A stretch of 9,590 nt of DNA from Anaerolineae bacterium (GTDB taxonomy: Bacteria; Chloroflexota; Anaerolineae; Anaerolineales; Villigracilaceae). This document shows, piece after piece, positions 1 to 5,375 of the stretch; within the stretch, counting starts at the first letter, position 1, and each line of letters starts with the position of its first letter. Below the pieces are notes generated by a model, which searched no databases, was not told where the DNA came from, and saw only the letters and a program-made list of their open reading frames with translations. Location of the stretch: positions 412 through 10,001 of the forward strand of contig DQGV01000327.1 in assembly GCA_003524705.1 (NCBI GenBank). Direction: 5' to 3'. Both the position numbers and the translations under genes were made by a program.

Positions 1-63
1 CGGGGCGTGGCTCAGCCCGGTAGAGTGCACGGTTCGGGTCCGTGAGGTCGAGAGTTCATATCT
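1..63 (+). tRNA. tRNA-Pro (anticodon CGG), 3'-truncated
   Basis: The 5' two thirds of a tRNA can be folded by eye. Acceptor 5' strand is 1-7 (CGGGGCG), D stem 10-13 with 23-26, D loop AGCCCGGTA, anticodon stem CACGG 28-32 with CCGTG 40-44. The 7-base loop 33-39 (TTCGGGT) has anticodon CGG at 35-37, so proline. The variable loop and the 5' side of the T stem (GAGAG, 50-54) follow. The T loop begins TTCA, but the 3' T-stem strand should be CTCTC and is CTATA (62-66), and no CGCCCCG acceptor partner or CCA follows. Homology ends at about 58-63. It is probably not a functional tRNA as written. Its start at base 1 suggests the contig broke in a tRNA that is repeated in the genome, or that this is a chimeric joint. 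Confidence 0.7.
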
Positions 64-149
64 ATAAAACCCATGTCTTCAACTGAATACAAAATGTCTC
101 CCACAGTGGACATCTTTTCCTGTAAAATCAGGCAAAGGGATATGTGACT

Positions 150-198
150 ATGCCAATGACTCCGCAAGAATTTGTGAGCAAGATGGGCAAGTTTAGGT
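150..198 (+). other. probable out-of-frame 5' end of the small Ig-like gene
   Basis: An ATG at 150, 9 bases after the purine run AAGGGA (135-140), opens MPMTPQEFVSKMGKF and continues out of frame to a stop inside the next gene. One extra G in the GG at 196-197 would join it directly to the downstream frame, reading GKF-R-VDVSEYG, and give a protein of about 105 residues. The downstream frame as written has only a GTG start right behind a TAG stop and no visible ribosome site. I infer a 1-base deletion, either a sequencing error near a thinly covered contig end or a real mutation. Confidence 0.45.
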
Positions 199-466
199 GG
201 ATGTTTCAGAATATGGCGGTCTGGCAAATCAATTCATCTACATCCGCACCAGTGACGACTTCACCGTTGAAGAAGTCTCCGTGCGCATTTTAGATAACAC
301 TGGCACAGAATTAGAAAGTGGTGAAGCCGACTTCGACTCAGCCACAAACCGCTGGGTTTATGAAGGTCAAACCAACCTCACGCTCGGCACCACCATTCAA
401 ATTGAAGTCACCGTCACCGACAGACCCGGTAGCACCACAGTTACAGGTCATAGCCATAACATCTAA
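197..466 (+). CDS. small beta-rich (Ig-like) protein of unknown function
   Basis: The open frame encodes about 89 residues rich in Thr, Val, Ile, Glu and Asp, with alternating hydrophobic strands. Recognisable segments are YGGLANQFIYIRTSDDF, VEEVSVRILDNTGTELESG, RWVYEGQT and TIQIEVTVTDRPGSTTVTG. The order of strand, turn and strand ending in an EVTVTDRPG motif resembles a single Ig/fibronectin-like domain. No signal peptide, membrane helix or catalytic motif is visible. The only start in this frame is GTG 197, directly after a TAG, so the true start is more likely ATG 150 through a frameshift near 196-198. Hairpins at 478-510 and 536-570 follow the stop. I do not recognise a function; a small structural or surface protein is possible. 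Confidence 0.55.
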   Translation: MDVSEYGGLANQFIYIRTSDDFTVEEVSVRILDNTGTELESGEADFDSATNRWVYEGQTNLTLGTTIQIEVTVTDRPGSTTVTGHSHNI

Positions 467-477
467 GCAGTAAGTCA

Positions 478-510
478 GCACGTCTGCGTGGCGGGGGCAG
501 ACGTGCCCCC
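478..510 (+). terminator. two mutually exclusive GC-rich hairpins after the 466 stop
   Basis: GCACGTCTGC (478-487) pairs perfectly with GCAGACGTGC (497-506) across a 9-base loop. The overlapping arms GGGGGCA (493-499) and TGCCCCC (504-510) form a second perfect 7-bp hairpin that competes for the same bases. The hairpin starts 11 bases after the stop codon, but only a weak T-rich stretch (CCTTACTTTAC) follows, so termination here would be weak or helped by the next hairpin. It could equally be a dispersed palindromic repeat. Confidence 0.45.
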
Positions 511-535
511 CTTACTTTACAGATATATAAATAAA

Positions 536-570
536 AAGAAATCGGAAGTCTTTAAGACTTCCGATTTCTT
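536..570 (-). terminator. intrinsic terminator between convergent genes
   Basis: A perfect 15-bp stem, AAGAAATCGGAAGTC (536-550) with its complement at 556-570, closes a 5-base loop. On the minus strand the stem is followed by TTTTTATTTAT, a good U-tract, placing an intrinsic terminator about 30 bases downstream of the minus-strand beta-propeller gene (stop at 601-603). On the plus strand the 3' side is less T-rich, so it may act only partly as a bidirectional terminator for the small gene ending at 466. Confidence 0.8.
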
Positions 571-600
571 AGATTTCAAGTGACTATGGAGTGGGTGTCT

Positions 601-1695
601 CTATCTCATCTTCTGATAGTGTTGAGATTGAGGTATCCATACGTCTAGCCCTAAAGTGTAACTACCATCAATCCCATCTGTAATTGTTTTTAGAACAGTA
701 TTCGTTTCGAGGTCAATAATTGTAATTGTAGAGTTCTGTGATGTGGTATATAGAAAAGAATTATCAGGGGTAATCAACAGGTGCATTTGATTATAAATGG
801 TTGGAATGGTTGCAACCAATTGATAGGTATTTGTATCAAATACGTTAATCGCCCCAATGTTTTCTGCCACATACAACCTAGAACCATCTTGTGAAATTGT
901 TATCCCTGCGAAATGACAATTTGAATACACTGGTGTAGGGATGCATTCCTTTTCAATGGTGTGGATGACACTGTTTTGAACTGTATCAATGACTGAGATT
1001 GTATGGTCTTCATAACTGGTCACATACAATTTGGTTTCATCAGGTGACAGCACTGCATCAAATGGAAAGAAACCAACAGATATGGTCGCTATGCTATTTC
1101 CAGTATTCAAATCTAGAACTGAAACCCAACCCTCTACGAATTCTTTTTCTGGGTGAACTAAAGCGTAAGCAGTAGTACCTGTAGAGTTTATTTCAAAACC
1201 ACTATGCGTTGAATTTTCAATGTTTATAGTATTTATGACTTGATAGGTGCTTGTGTCAATAACGTAAATGTCACTATCTGTCTCGTGCTTCCTAAATCCA
1301 TTTACATAGACGCGACTTCCATCTGGTGAAATATTCACAGTATAGGCACATTCACCTACAGCAATGGTAGTAATTATCTCTTGGGTTTGTAAATCAATTA
1401 CATAAAGAGGGTTTACTGTACTACTGGTGCCGCAGATACTATGAACTACAAAAGCAATATCTGCAATTGGAGAAATCGCGATATCAGTTGCCGCCCAATG
1501 GGTTTGTATCGTTTGGGTAATAGACTGGCTAGCAGAGTCAATGCCTAAAAATTGGTCAATACCTGGTGCCGTAACGTATATAAAATAATCTAAGCTGGTT
1601 TTGGTGTTGCGAAAAGAAAGCAGAAATAAAGAGATGATGGAGACCAGCATGGTGCCAATCAATAAGGTTTGTCTCATTTTCATTCTAACAATCAT
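601..1695 (-). CDS. secreted/anchored seven-bladed YVTN-type beta-propeller protein
   Basis: This 364-residue protein starts with a short positive stretch and a hydrophobic helix (about residues 9-28, LLIGTMLVSIISLFLLSF). No lipobox Cys follows, so it is a Sec signal peptide or an uncleaved anchor. The rest is seven repeats of about 40 residues in YVTN/NHL-like style: 'ISPDGSRVYVNG...IYVIDTSTYQVINTI', 'LSPDETKLYVTSYEDHTISVIDT', 'ISQDGSRLYVAENIGAINVFDT', 'ITPDNSFLYTTSQNSTITIIDL'. Together they make a complete beta-propeller outside the membrane. Several Cys residues, including a CX7C-like pair near 253-261, could form disulfides. No catalytic residues can be assigned; propellers of this kind usually bind ligands or partners. 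It runs opposite to the purine genes, shares the 1696-1954 upstream region with them, and ends at the 536-570 terminator. The ribosome site before the first ATG is weak; in-frame ATGs at codons 5 and 7 are alternatives. Confidence 0.8.
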   Translation of the reverse strand: MIVRMKMRQTLLIGTMLVSIISLFLLSFRNTKTSLDYFIYVTAPGIDQFLGIDSASQSITQTIQTHWAATDIAISPIADIAFVVHSICGTSSTVNPLYVIDLQTQEIITTIAVGECAYTVNISPDGSRVYVNGFRKHETDSDIYVIDTSTYQVINTINIENSTHSGFEINSTGTTAYALVHPEKEFVEGWVSVLDLNTGNSIATISVGFFPFDAVLSPDETKLYVTSYEDHTISVIDTVQNSVIHTIEKECIPTPVYSNCHFAGITISQDGSRLYVAENIGAINVFDTNTYQLVATIPTIYNQMHLLITPDNSFLYTTSQNSTITIIDLETNTVLKTITDGIDGSYTLGLDVWIPQSQHYQKMR

Positions 1696-1740
1696 AGCCT
1701 ATTTTATAAAATTGCAGGATAAGCATTCGATTAAGCTGTG

Positions 1741-1769
1741 TTGACATCTGTTCCCTTTTTTGCTACACT
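1741..1769 (+). promoter_or_regulatory. sigma70-type promoter for the 8-oxoguanine deaminase gene
   Basis: A perfect -35 box TTGACA (1741-1746) is separated by exactly 17 bases from TACACT (1764-1769), which matches the -10 consensus TATAAT at 4 of 6 positions. Transcription would start near 1776, leaving a leader of about 180 bases before ATG 1955. It is the clearest promoter in the window and may drive several downstream purine genes. The evidence is sequence match and position only. Confidence 0.65.
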
Positions 1770-1832
1770 GGATTTGTCAGACAACTAGACCAATTTAATT
1801 GACAATGAATGATGGACAATTGATAATGACCA

Positions 1833-1959
1833 GACCGTTCAGACTTCTTAGACTAGTAAGACCTTTTAGACCATCCGACCACTAAGACCTGTCAGACCAC
1901 TTAGACCTTTTAGACCACTAAGACCATTCAGACCATTGAGACCAATCAGACCTTATGAC
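1833..1959 (+). repeat. 9-bp-period GACCNNTNA tandem repeat in the 5' leader
   Basis: GAC words start at 1833, 1842, 1851, 1860, 1869, 1877, 1886, 1895, 1904, 1913, 1922, 1931, 1940, 1949 and 1957. The spacing is 9 bases except for two 8-base steps. Units read GACCTTTTA, GACCACTAA, GACCATTCA and similar, with consensus GACCNNTNA. Looser GAC words begin at 1780. The array fills the leader between the promoter and the deaminase and runs into its start: the unit at 1949 (GACCTTAT) contains the AT of ATG 1955. No Shine-Dalgarno sequence precedes that ATG. One frame reads as Arg-Pro-X repeats, but it is out of frame with the gene. Confidence 0.9.
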
Positions 1960-3334
1960 CACACTACTCATCAAAAACGCACACATCGTCACCATGGACG
2001 ACAAAGGCACAGAAATTCCGAACGGAGGCATATTCATCCGCGACGGAATCATAGAGAGGGTAGGGAGTGAAGCGGACTTACCAACCACTGCCGACGAAGT
2101 GTTAGATTTGAAAGACCACGTCGTCGTGCCGGGCTTGGTCAATACACATCATCACTTTTATCAAACCCTCACGCGCGCCGTACCTGCCGCACAAGATGCC
2201 AACCTCTTCAATTGGCTAAAGACCTTATATCCGATATGGGCGAAGATTCAGCCCGATGATATTTTCACTTCGACTCAAACAGCCTTAGCAGAACTCGCGC
2301 TTTCAGGATGCACCACCGCCTCTGACCATTTATATTTGTATCCGAACGCTTCCAAACTAGACGATGAAATTGAGGCGGGGCTTCAACTTGGGCTTCGGCT
2401 TCAAGCATCGCGTGGCTCGATGAGTTTAGGTGAATCCAAAGGTGGCTTACCACCTGATTCAGTGGTGGATAGTGAAGATGCGATTCTGAAAGACTCGCAA
2501 CGTCTGATAGAACGCTATCACAACGCGGAGCATGGCGCACTGACTCAGATTGTGCTTGCGCCTTGCTCGCCATTTTCAGTGACGACTGATTTAATGAAAC
2601 AGTCAGCCAAACTAGCGCGTGAGTATGGCGTGCATTTGCATACGCACTTAGCCGAAACAGAGGACGAAGAGCAATTTTGTTTAGAGAAGTTTGGGCATCG
2701 TCCTGTCGGTTATATGCAAGAGGTAGATTGGGTCGGCGATGATGTTTGGTTTGCCCATGCGGTATATGTGAATGATGAAGAGATAAAAGTATTTGCCAAG
2801 CATAACTGCGGTGTGGCACATTGCCCCACGTCTAATATGCGTTTGGCTTCGGGCATTGCGCCAATCAAAGAGTATCGCAAAGCAGGTGTGCCCGTCGGCT
2901 TGGGCGTAGATGGTTCAGCCTCCAACGACGGTTCACATTTACTGGCAGAAGTACGCAATGCTATGTTGGTATCACGCGTGAAAGAGGGCATCACAGGCTA
3001 TTCACTTTCCAATGACCCCAATAGAAAATTGATGACAGCCCGCGAAGCCTTATATCTCGGTACGCGCGGTGGGGCAGATGTGTTGGGAAGAAACGATATC
3101 GGAAGTTTGGAAGTGGGCAAATGTGCTGACTTCTTTGCAGTCAATCTCAACCGCCTCGAATTTACGGGGATGCATGATCCTGTTTCCGCCATTGTTTTCG
3201 GTCAGCCTGTGCGCGTGGATTACACCGTTGTGCATGGCAAGTTCATCGTCAAAGCAGGTCAATTGGTGACTGTAGATGAAGGCAAGATTATTGAACGTCA
3301 TAATAAAGCGGCTAGAAGATTGTTGGAAAGTTAG
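1955..3334 (+). CDS. 8-oxoguanine deaminase (amidohydrolase, ATZ/TRZ family)
   Basis: This cytosolic metal-dependent deaminase is expected to convert 8-oxoguanine to urate plus ammonia. At 459 residues it has the usual length of the family. Visible motifs: N-terminal beta segment LLIKNAHIVTMDD; metal-binding NTHHH (His65, His67); HTHLAE (His231 and catalytic Glu234); FAH (His268); and GVDGSASND with the final metal Asp319. The segments FYQTLTRA, WLKTLYPIWA, LSGCTTASDH, RGSMSLGESKGGLPPDS and LAPCSPFSVT are, as I recall, strongly shared with the characterised Pseudomonas 8-oxoguanine deaminase and separate it from plain guanine deaminase and SsnA. The start at 1955 keeps the needed first beta strand, though no ribosome site precedes it and the leader is a GACC repeat. 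The stop lies in an 8-bp repeat array. With adenine deaminase downstream it points to purine salvage or breakdown. Guanine or other aminopurines as substrate remain possible. Confidence 0.9.
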   Translation: MTTLLIKNAHIVTMDDKGTEIPNGGIFIRDGIIERVGSEADLPTTADEVLDLKDHVVVPGLVNTHHHFYQTLTRAVPAAQDANLFNWLKTLYPIWAKIQPDDIFTSTQTALAELALSGCTTASDHLYLYPNASKLDDEIEAGLQLGLRLQASRGSMSLGESKGGLPPDSVVDSEDAILKDSQRLIERYHNAEHGALTQIVLAPCSPFSVTTDLMKQSAKLAREYGVHLHTHLAETEDEEQFCLEKFGHRPVGYMQEVDWVGDDVWFAHAVYVNDEEIKVFAKHNCGVAHCPTSNMRLASGIAPIKEYRKAGVPVGLGVDGSASNDGSHLLAEVRNAMLVSRVKEGITGYSLSNDPNRKLMTAREALYLGTRGGADVLGRNDIGSLEVGKCADFFAVNLNRLEFTGMHDPVSAIVFGQPVRVDYTVVHGKFIVKAGQLVTVDEGKIIERHNKAARRLLES

Positions 3335-3361
3335 AATGTTTAAAGGTTAGAAGGTTTGAAT
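3322..3361 (+). repeat. 8-bp-period GTTNNAAN array bridging stop and start codons
   Basis: Five consecutive 8-base units begin at 3322 (GTTGGAAA), 3330 (GTTAGAAT), 3338 (GTTTAAAG), 3346 (GTTAGAAG) and 3354 (GTTTGAAT) with no slippage. The unit at 3330 supplies the TAG stop of the 8-oxoguanine deaminase (3332-3334), and the last unit supplies the AT of the next gene's ATG (3360). The same repeat family occurs at 7965-8020. Confidence 0.85.
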
Positions 3362-3659
3362 GTCATCTTTACCAGCGATAATTTTTGGTGTTTTGACTAT
3401 CACAGGTTTGGTTGTGTCTATCATTGGCTTAATCAAGAGTAAGACATGGCTGGTGGTATTAGGTGCAGTTTTGTTTCTGCCGTTTGTGTATTACTTCGGC
3501 GGGTCACCAACCACACGGATTATTATTGTCTTGCCACTCTTACATTTCGGCTCGGCGTATGCGTTGTATAAAAATAATAAGATGATGGCATGGAGTTTGT
3601 TCTCACCAGTGGTCATGTTTGTGTTGTTTGTGATTGGGATTATTTTGGTGAATCAATAA
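3360..3659 (+). CDS. small four-helix membrane protein, unknown function
   Basis: This 99-residue, very hydrophobic protein has about four membrane helices: residues 5-25 (AIIFGVLTITGLVVSIIGLI), 29-47 (WLVVLGAVLFLPFVYYFGG), 54-70 (IIIVLPLLHFGSAYALY) and 76-97 (AWSLFSPVVMFVLFVIGIIL). Short charged turns (KSK, KNNK) lie between helices. No cysteine or catalytic motif stands out. It starts 25 bases after the deaminase stop; the spacer is an 8-bp repeat array with no clear Shine-Dalgarno beyond purine-rich AGAAGG (3350-3353 region). Its position suggests co-transcription with the deaminase, but nothing ties it to purine transport. I do not recognise the family. Confidence 0.65.
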   Translation: MSSLPAIIFGVLTITGLVVSIIGLIKSKTWLVVLGAVLFLPFVYYFGGSPTTRIIIVLPLLHFGSAYALYKNNKMMAWSLFSPVVMFVLFVIGIILVNQ

Positions 3660-3661
3660 GG

Positions 3662-3762
3662 AAGGACACAGAGAAATCATTTGGCTATGTCTCTATTAAA
3701 GCGTAAGGACACAGCGGGGTGGTTGATGATGTTGACCATAAACGGTTTCGCTGTGTCCCTAC
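3662..3762 (+). repeat. GGACACAG direct and inverted repeat spacer
   Basis: The 115-base gap before the glycosyltransferase contains AAGGACACAG twice in direct order (3662-3671 and 3705-3714). GGACACAGCG (3707-3716) also pairs perfectly with CGCTGTGTCC (3749-3758); with one mismatch the stem extends to 3703-3762, around a 32-base loop. There is no T-tract, so it is not a classic terminator. It may be a short dispersed intergenic element or an mRNA-processing hairpin. No open frame is visible in the gap. Confidence 0.65.
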
Positions 3763-3774
3763 AAAAGAATTGAT

Positions 3775-5364
3775 ATGAATATGTATAAAAAACAAAACAC
3801 TCTTATCCTTTTGTCCCTGCTGATGTTTTATGTATTGTTGGTGCTACGCAGTGCTTGGGTCTCCGACGATGCCATTATCACATTCCGCGTGGTGGAGAAC
3901 TTCTTAGCAGGCTATGGCTTGGGCTATAACCCATTTGTGCGCGTACAGGCGTTTACACATCCACTGTGGATGTTTTGTATTTCGCTTGTCTATTTTATTG
4001 AGCGATTGTTTTTACCTAGCTTCCCGAATGCGTTGTTTTATATCACCACATTCTTGTCGGTGATATTTTCTTTTTTGACCGTTTACTTCCTGCTCACACG
4101 CATCTCCAAGCCCAGTATTTTGTCGCTTGGGTTAGCAACCTTGACCCTGAGCCTTTCTACTGGATTTATTGACTTCTCCACGTCAGGGTTGGAAAATCCG
4201 CTCACGCATTTTTTGCTCATCTTATTTGTGATTGCCTACCTAGTTGAAATCCCAAACCTTTTATGGTTAGCATTTATTGCATCGCTTATTCTGCTCAACC
4301 GCATGGATGCGTTTGTATTGGTCGCACCTGCGCTTTTGTATCTGTGGTGGATGTCACCTCAGCGTAAAAAGGATTTCGGGAGAATCGTGCTTGGTCTAAG
4401 CCCAATGATTCTATGGGAGTTATTCTCGCTGTTTTATTTTGGCTTTCCCTTCCCAAACACTGCTTATGCTAAATTGAACACGGGCATCTCGGATAGTCTG
4501 CTGATGTTGCAAGGGCTAGATTACTTCTTGAACTCCATCAATTGGGATCCGATTACATTATTTGCAATTGCCTTAGCTGGGGTTACTTTATACGTTGAGC
4601 GCAATCATAAATTAATCTTCTTATACAGTGGTGTTGCGTTGTACTTGGCATACATCGTCAAAATTGGCGGTGATTTTATGGCAGGTAGATTCCTGACTGC
4701 ACCTTTGCTTTTGTGTGTTGCCATTATTTCATATCATCTGACTGCGAAGCGTAGTCAATGGATTGTATTAAGCATCGTGATGTTGTTAGGCGTATTTTCT
4801 TTGCGCTCTCCATTGTGGTCATCAAATATGGTGCTATATTTCCCAACCTATCCCATCACTGACCGCAATGCAGTCTCTGACCAACGCTTGCATTACTTTG
4901 GTAACGAGCGCAAGGGTCAATTCAATAGTTTTGTTGAAAACGGCTTCCGTGAACAAGAATGGGGCTCGCCGTTTGCGGGTGGTCAATGGCGTTATACGGG
5001 TTTCCAAAGTGTATATGTGGCGGATGCACTCGGCAAGCCCGGATATAACAAGGGACCTAATGTGTATGTGATTGATAACTATGCGTTGTCTGATCCGTTG
5101 CTGGCACGACTGTCCGCGTTGGATGGCTGGGAGATTGGGCATTTTACGCGCGCCATCCCTGAGGGTTATCTTGAGACGTTACAGTCAGGTGATAATCAGC
5201 TTGTTGATGCGGACTTATCCTTGTATTATTCCAAATTAGAGTTTATCGTCACTGGTAACTTATTAGATTGGAATCGCATAACAGAAATCTGGAAGTTCAA
5301 CACTGGGCAGTATGATTATTTGTTAGAAAGATATATCTCTGAAAATCCGCCTTCGAGCGAGTAG
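3775..5364 (+). CDS. polytopic GT-C-type membrane glycosyltransferase
   Basis: This 529-residue integral membrane protein has a first helix at residues 8-27 and about eight to ten more helices through residue 345, followed by a soluble C-terminal part. Right after helix 1 comes WVSDDAIITFR (Asp31, Asp32). An acidic pair in the first outer loop is the catalytic hallmark of GT-C glycosyltransferases that use polyprenyl-phosphate sugars (ArnT, PMT and AftB types). RVQAFTHPLWM follows at 56-66. The C-terminal part carries YVIDNYALSDPLLARL (431-446) and GHFTRAIPEGY (455-465), motifs I associate with this uncharacterised group. It likely moves a lipid-linked sugar onto a cell-envelope glycan or protein; donor and acceptor are unknown. 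The start has a poor ribosome site (AAAAGAA); ATG 3781 is an alternative. Only 11 bases separate its stop from adenine deaminase, so the two are probably co-transcribed despite unrelated roles. Confidence 0.75.
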   Translation: MNMYKKQNTLILLSLLMFYVLLVLRSAWVSDDAIITFRVVENFLAGYGLGYNPFVRVQAFTHPLWMFCISLVYFIERLFLPSFPNALFYITTFLSVIFSFLTVYFLLTRISKPSILSLGLATLTLSLSTGFIDFSTSGLENPLTHFLLILFVIAYLVEIPNLLWLAFIASLILLNRMDAFVLVAPALLYLWWMSPQRKKDFGRIVLGLSPMILWELFSLFYFGFPFPNTAYAKLNTGISDSLLMLQGLDYFLNSINWDPITLFAIALAGVTLYVERNHKLIFLYSGVALYLAYIVKIGGDFMAGRFLTAPLLLCVAIISYHLTAKRSQWIVLSIVMLLGVFSLRSPLWSSNMVLYFPTYPITDRNAVSDQRLHYFGNERKGQFNSFVENGFREQEWGSPFAGGQWRYTGFQSVYVADALGKPGYNKGPNVYVIDNYALSDPLLARLSALDGWEIGHFTRAIPEGYLETLQSGDNQLVDADLSLYYSKLEFIVTGNLLDWNRITEIWKFNTGQYDYLLERYISENPPSSE

Positions 5365-5375
5365 GAGTTAATCGT

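Noticed and set aside
12..227. 71-codon minus-strand open frame at the left end
   Set aside because: It covers the tRNA-Pro remnant and the start of the small plus-strand gene, and has no recognisable features.
1770..1954. Purine riboswitch in the leader
   Set aside because: No conserved purine-aptamer junction or paired P1-P3 layout can be found; the leader is simple GACC repeat.
1833..1959. CRISPR-like array
   Set aside because: The period is only 9 bases with a 4-5 base conserved core. There are no 24-40 base repeats, no unique spacers and no cas genes nearby.
1886..1990. Arg-Pro-X repeat peptide upstream of the deaminase
   Set aside because: The frame is open only because the DNA repeat has a 3-codon period; it is out of frame with the gene and has no start or ribosome site.
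1918..2142. Minus-strand open frame ending in a WSQWSEWS-like tail
   Set aside because: The tail is just the complement of the GACC repeat read in one frame, and the rest overlaps the deaminase N-terminus.
2265..2819. 184-codon open frame on the minus strand
   Set aside because: It lies wholly inside the 8-oxoguanine deaminase gene, whose motifs are complete. Its translation is low in recognisable structure, so it is a shadow frame.
3775..5364. Purine permease or transporter in the purine cluster
   Set aside because: The DD pair after helix 1 and the large soluble C-terminal part fit GT-C glycosyltransferases; no transporter motif is visible.
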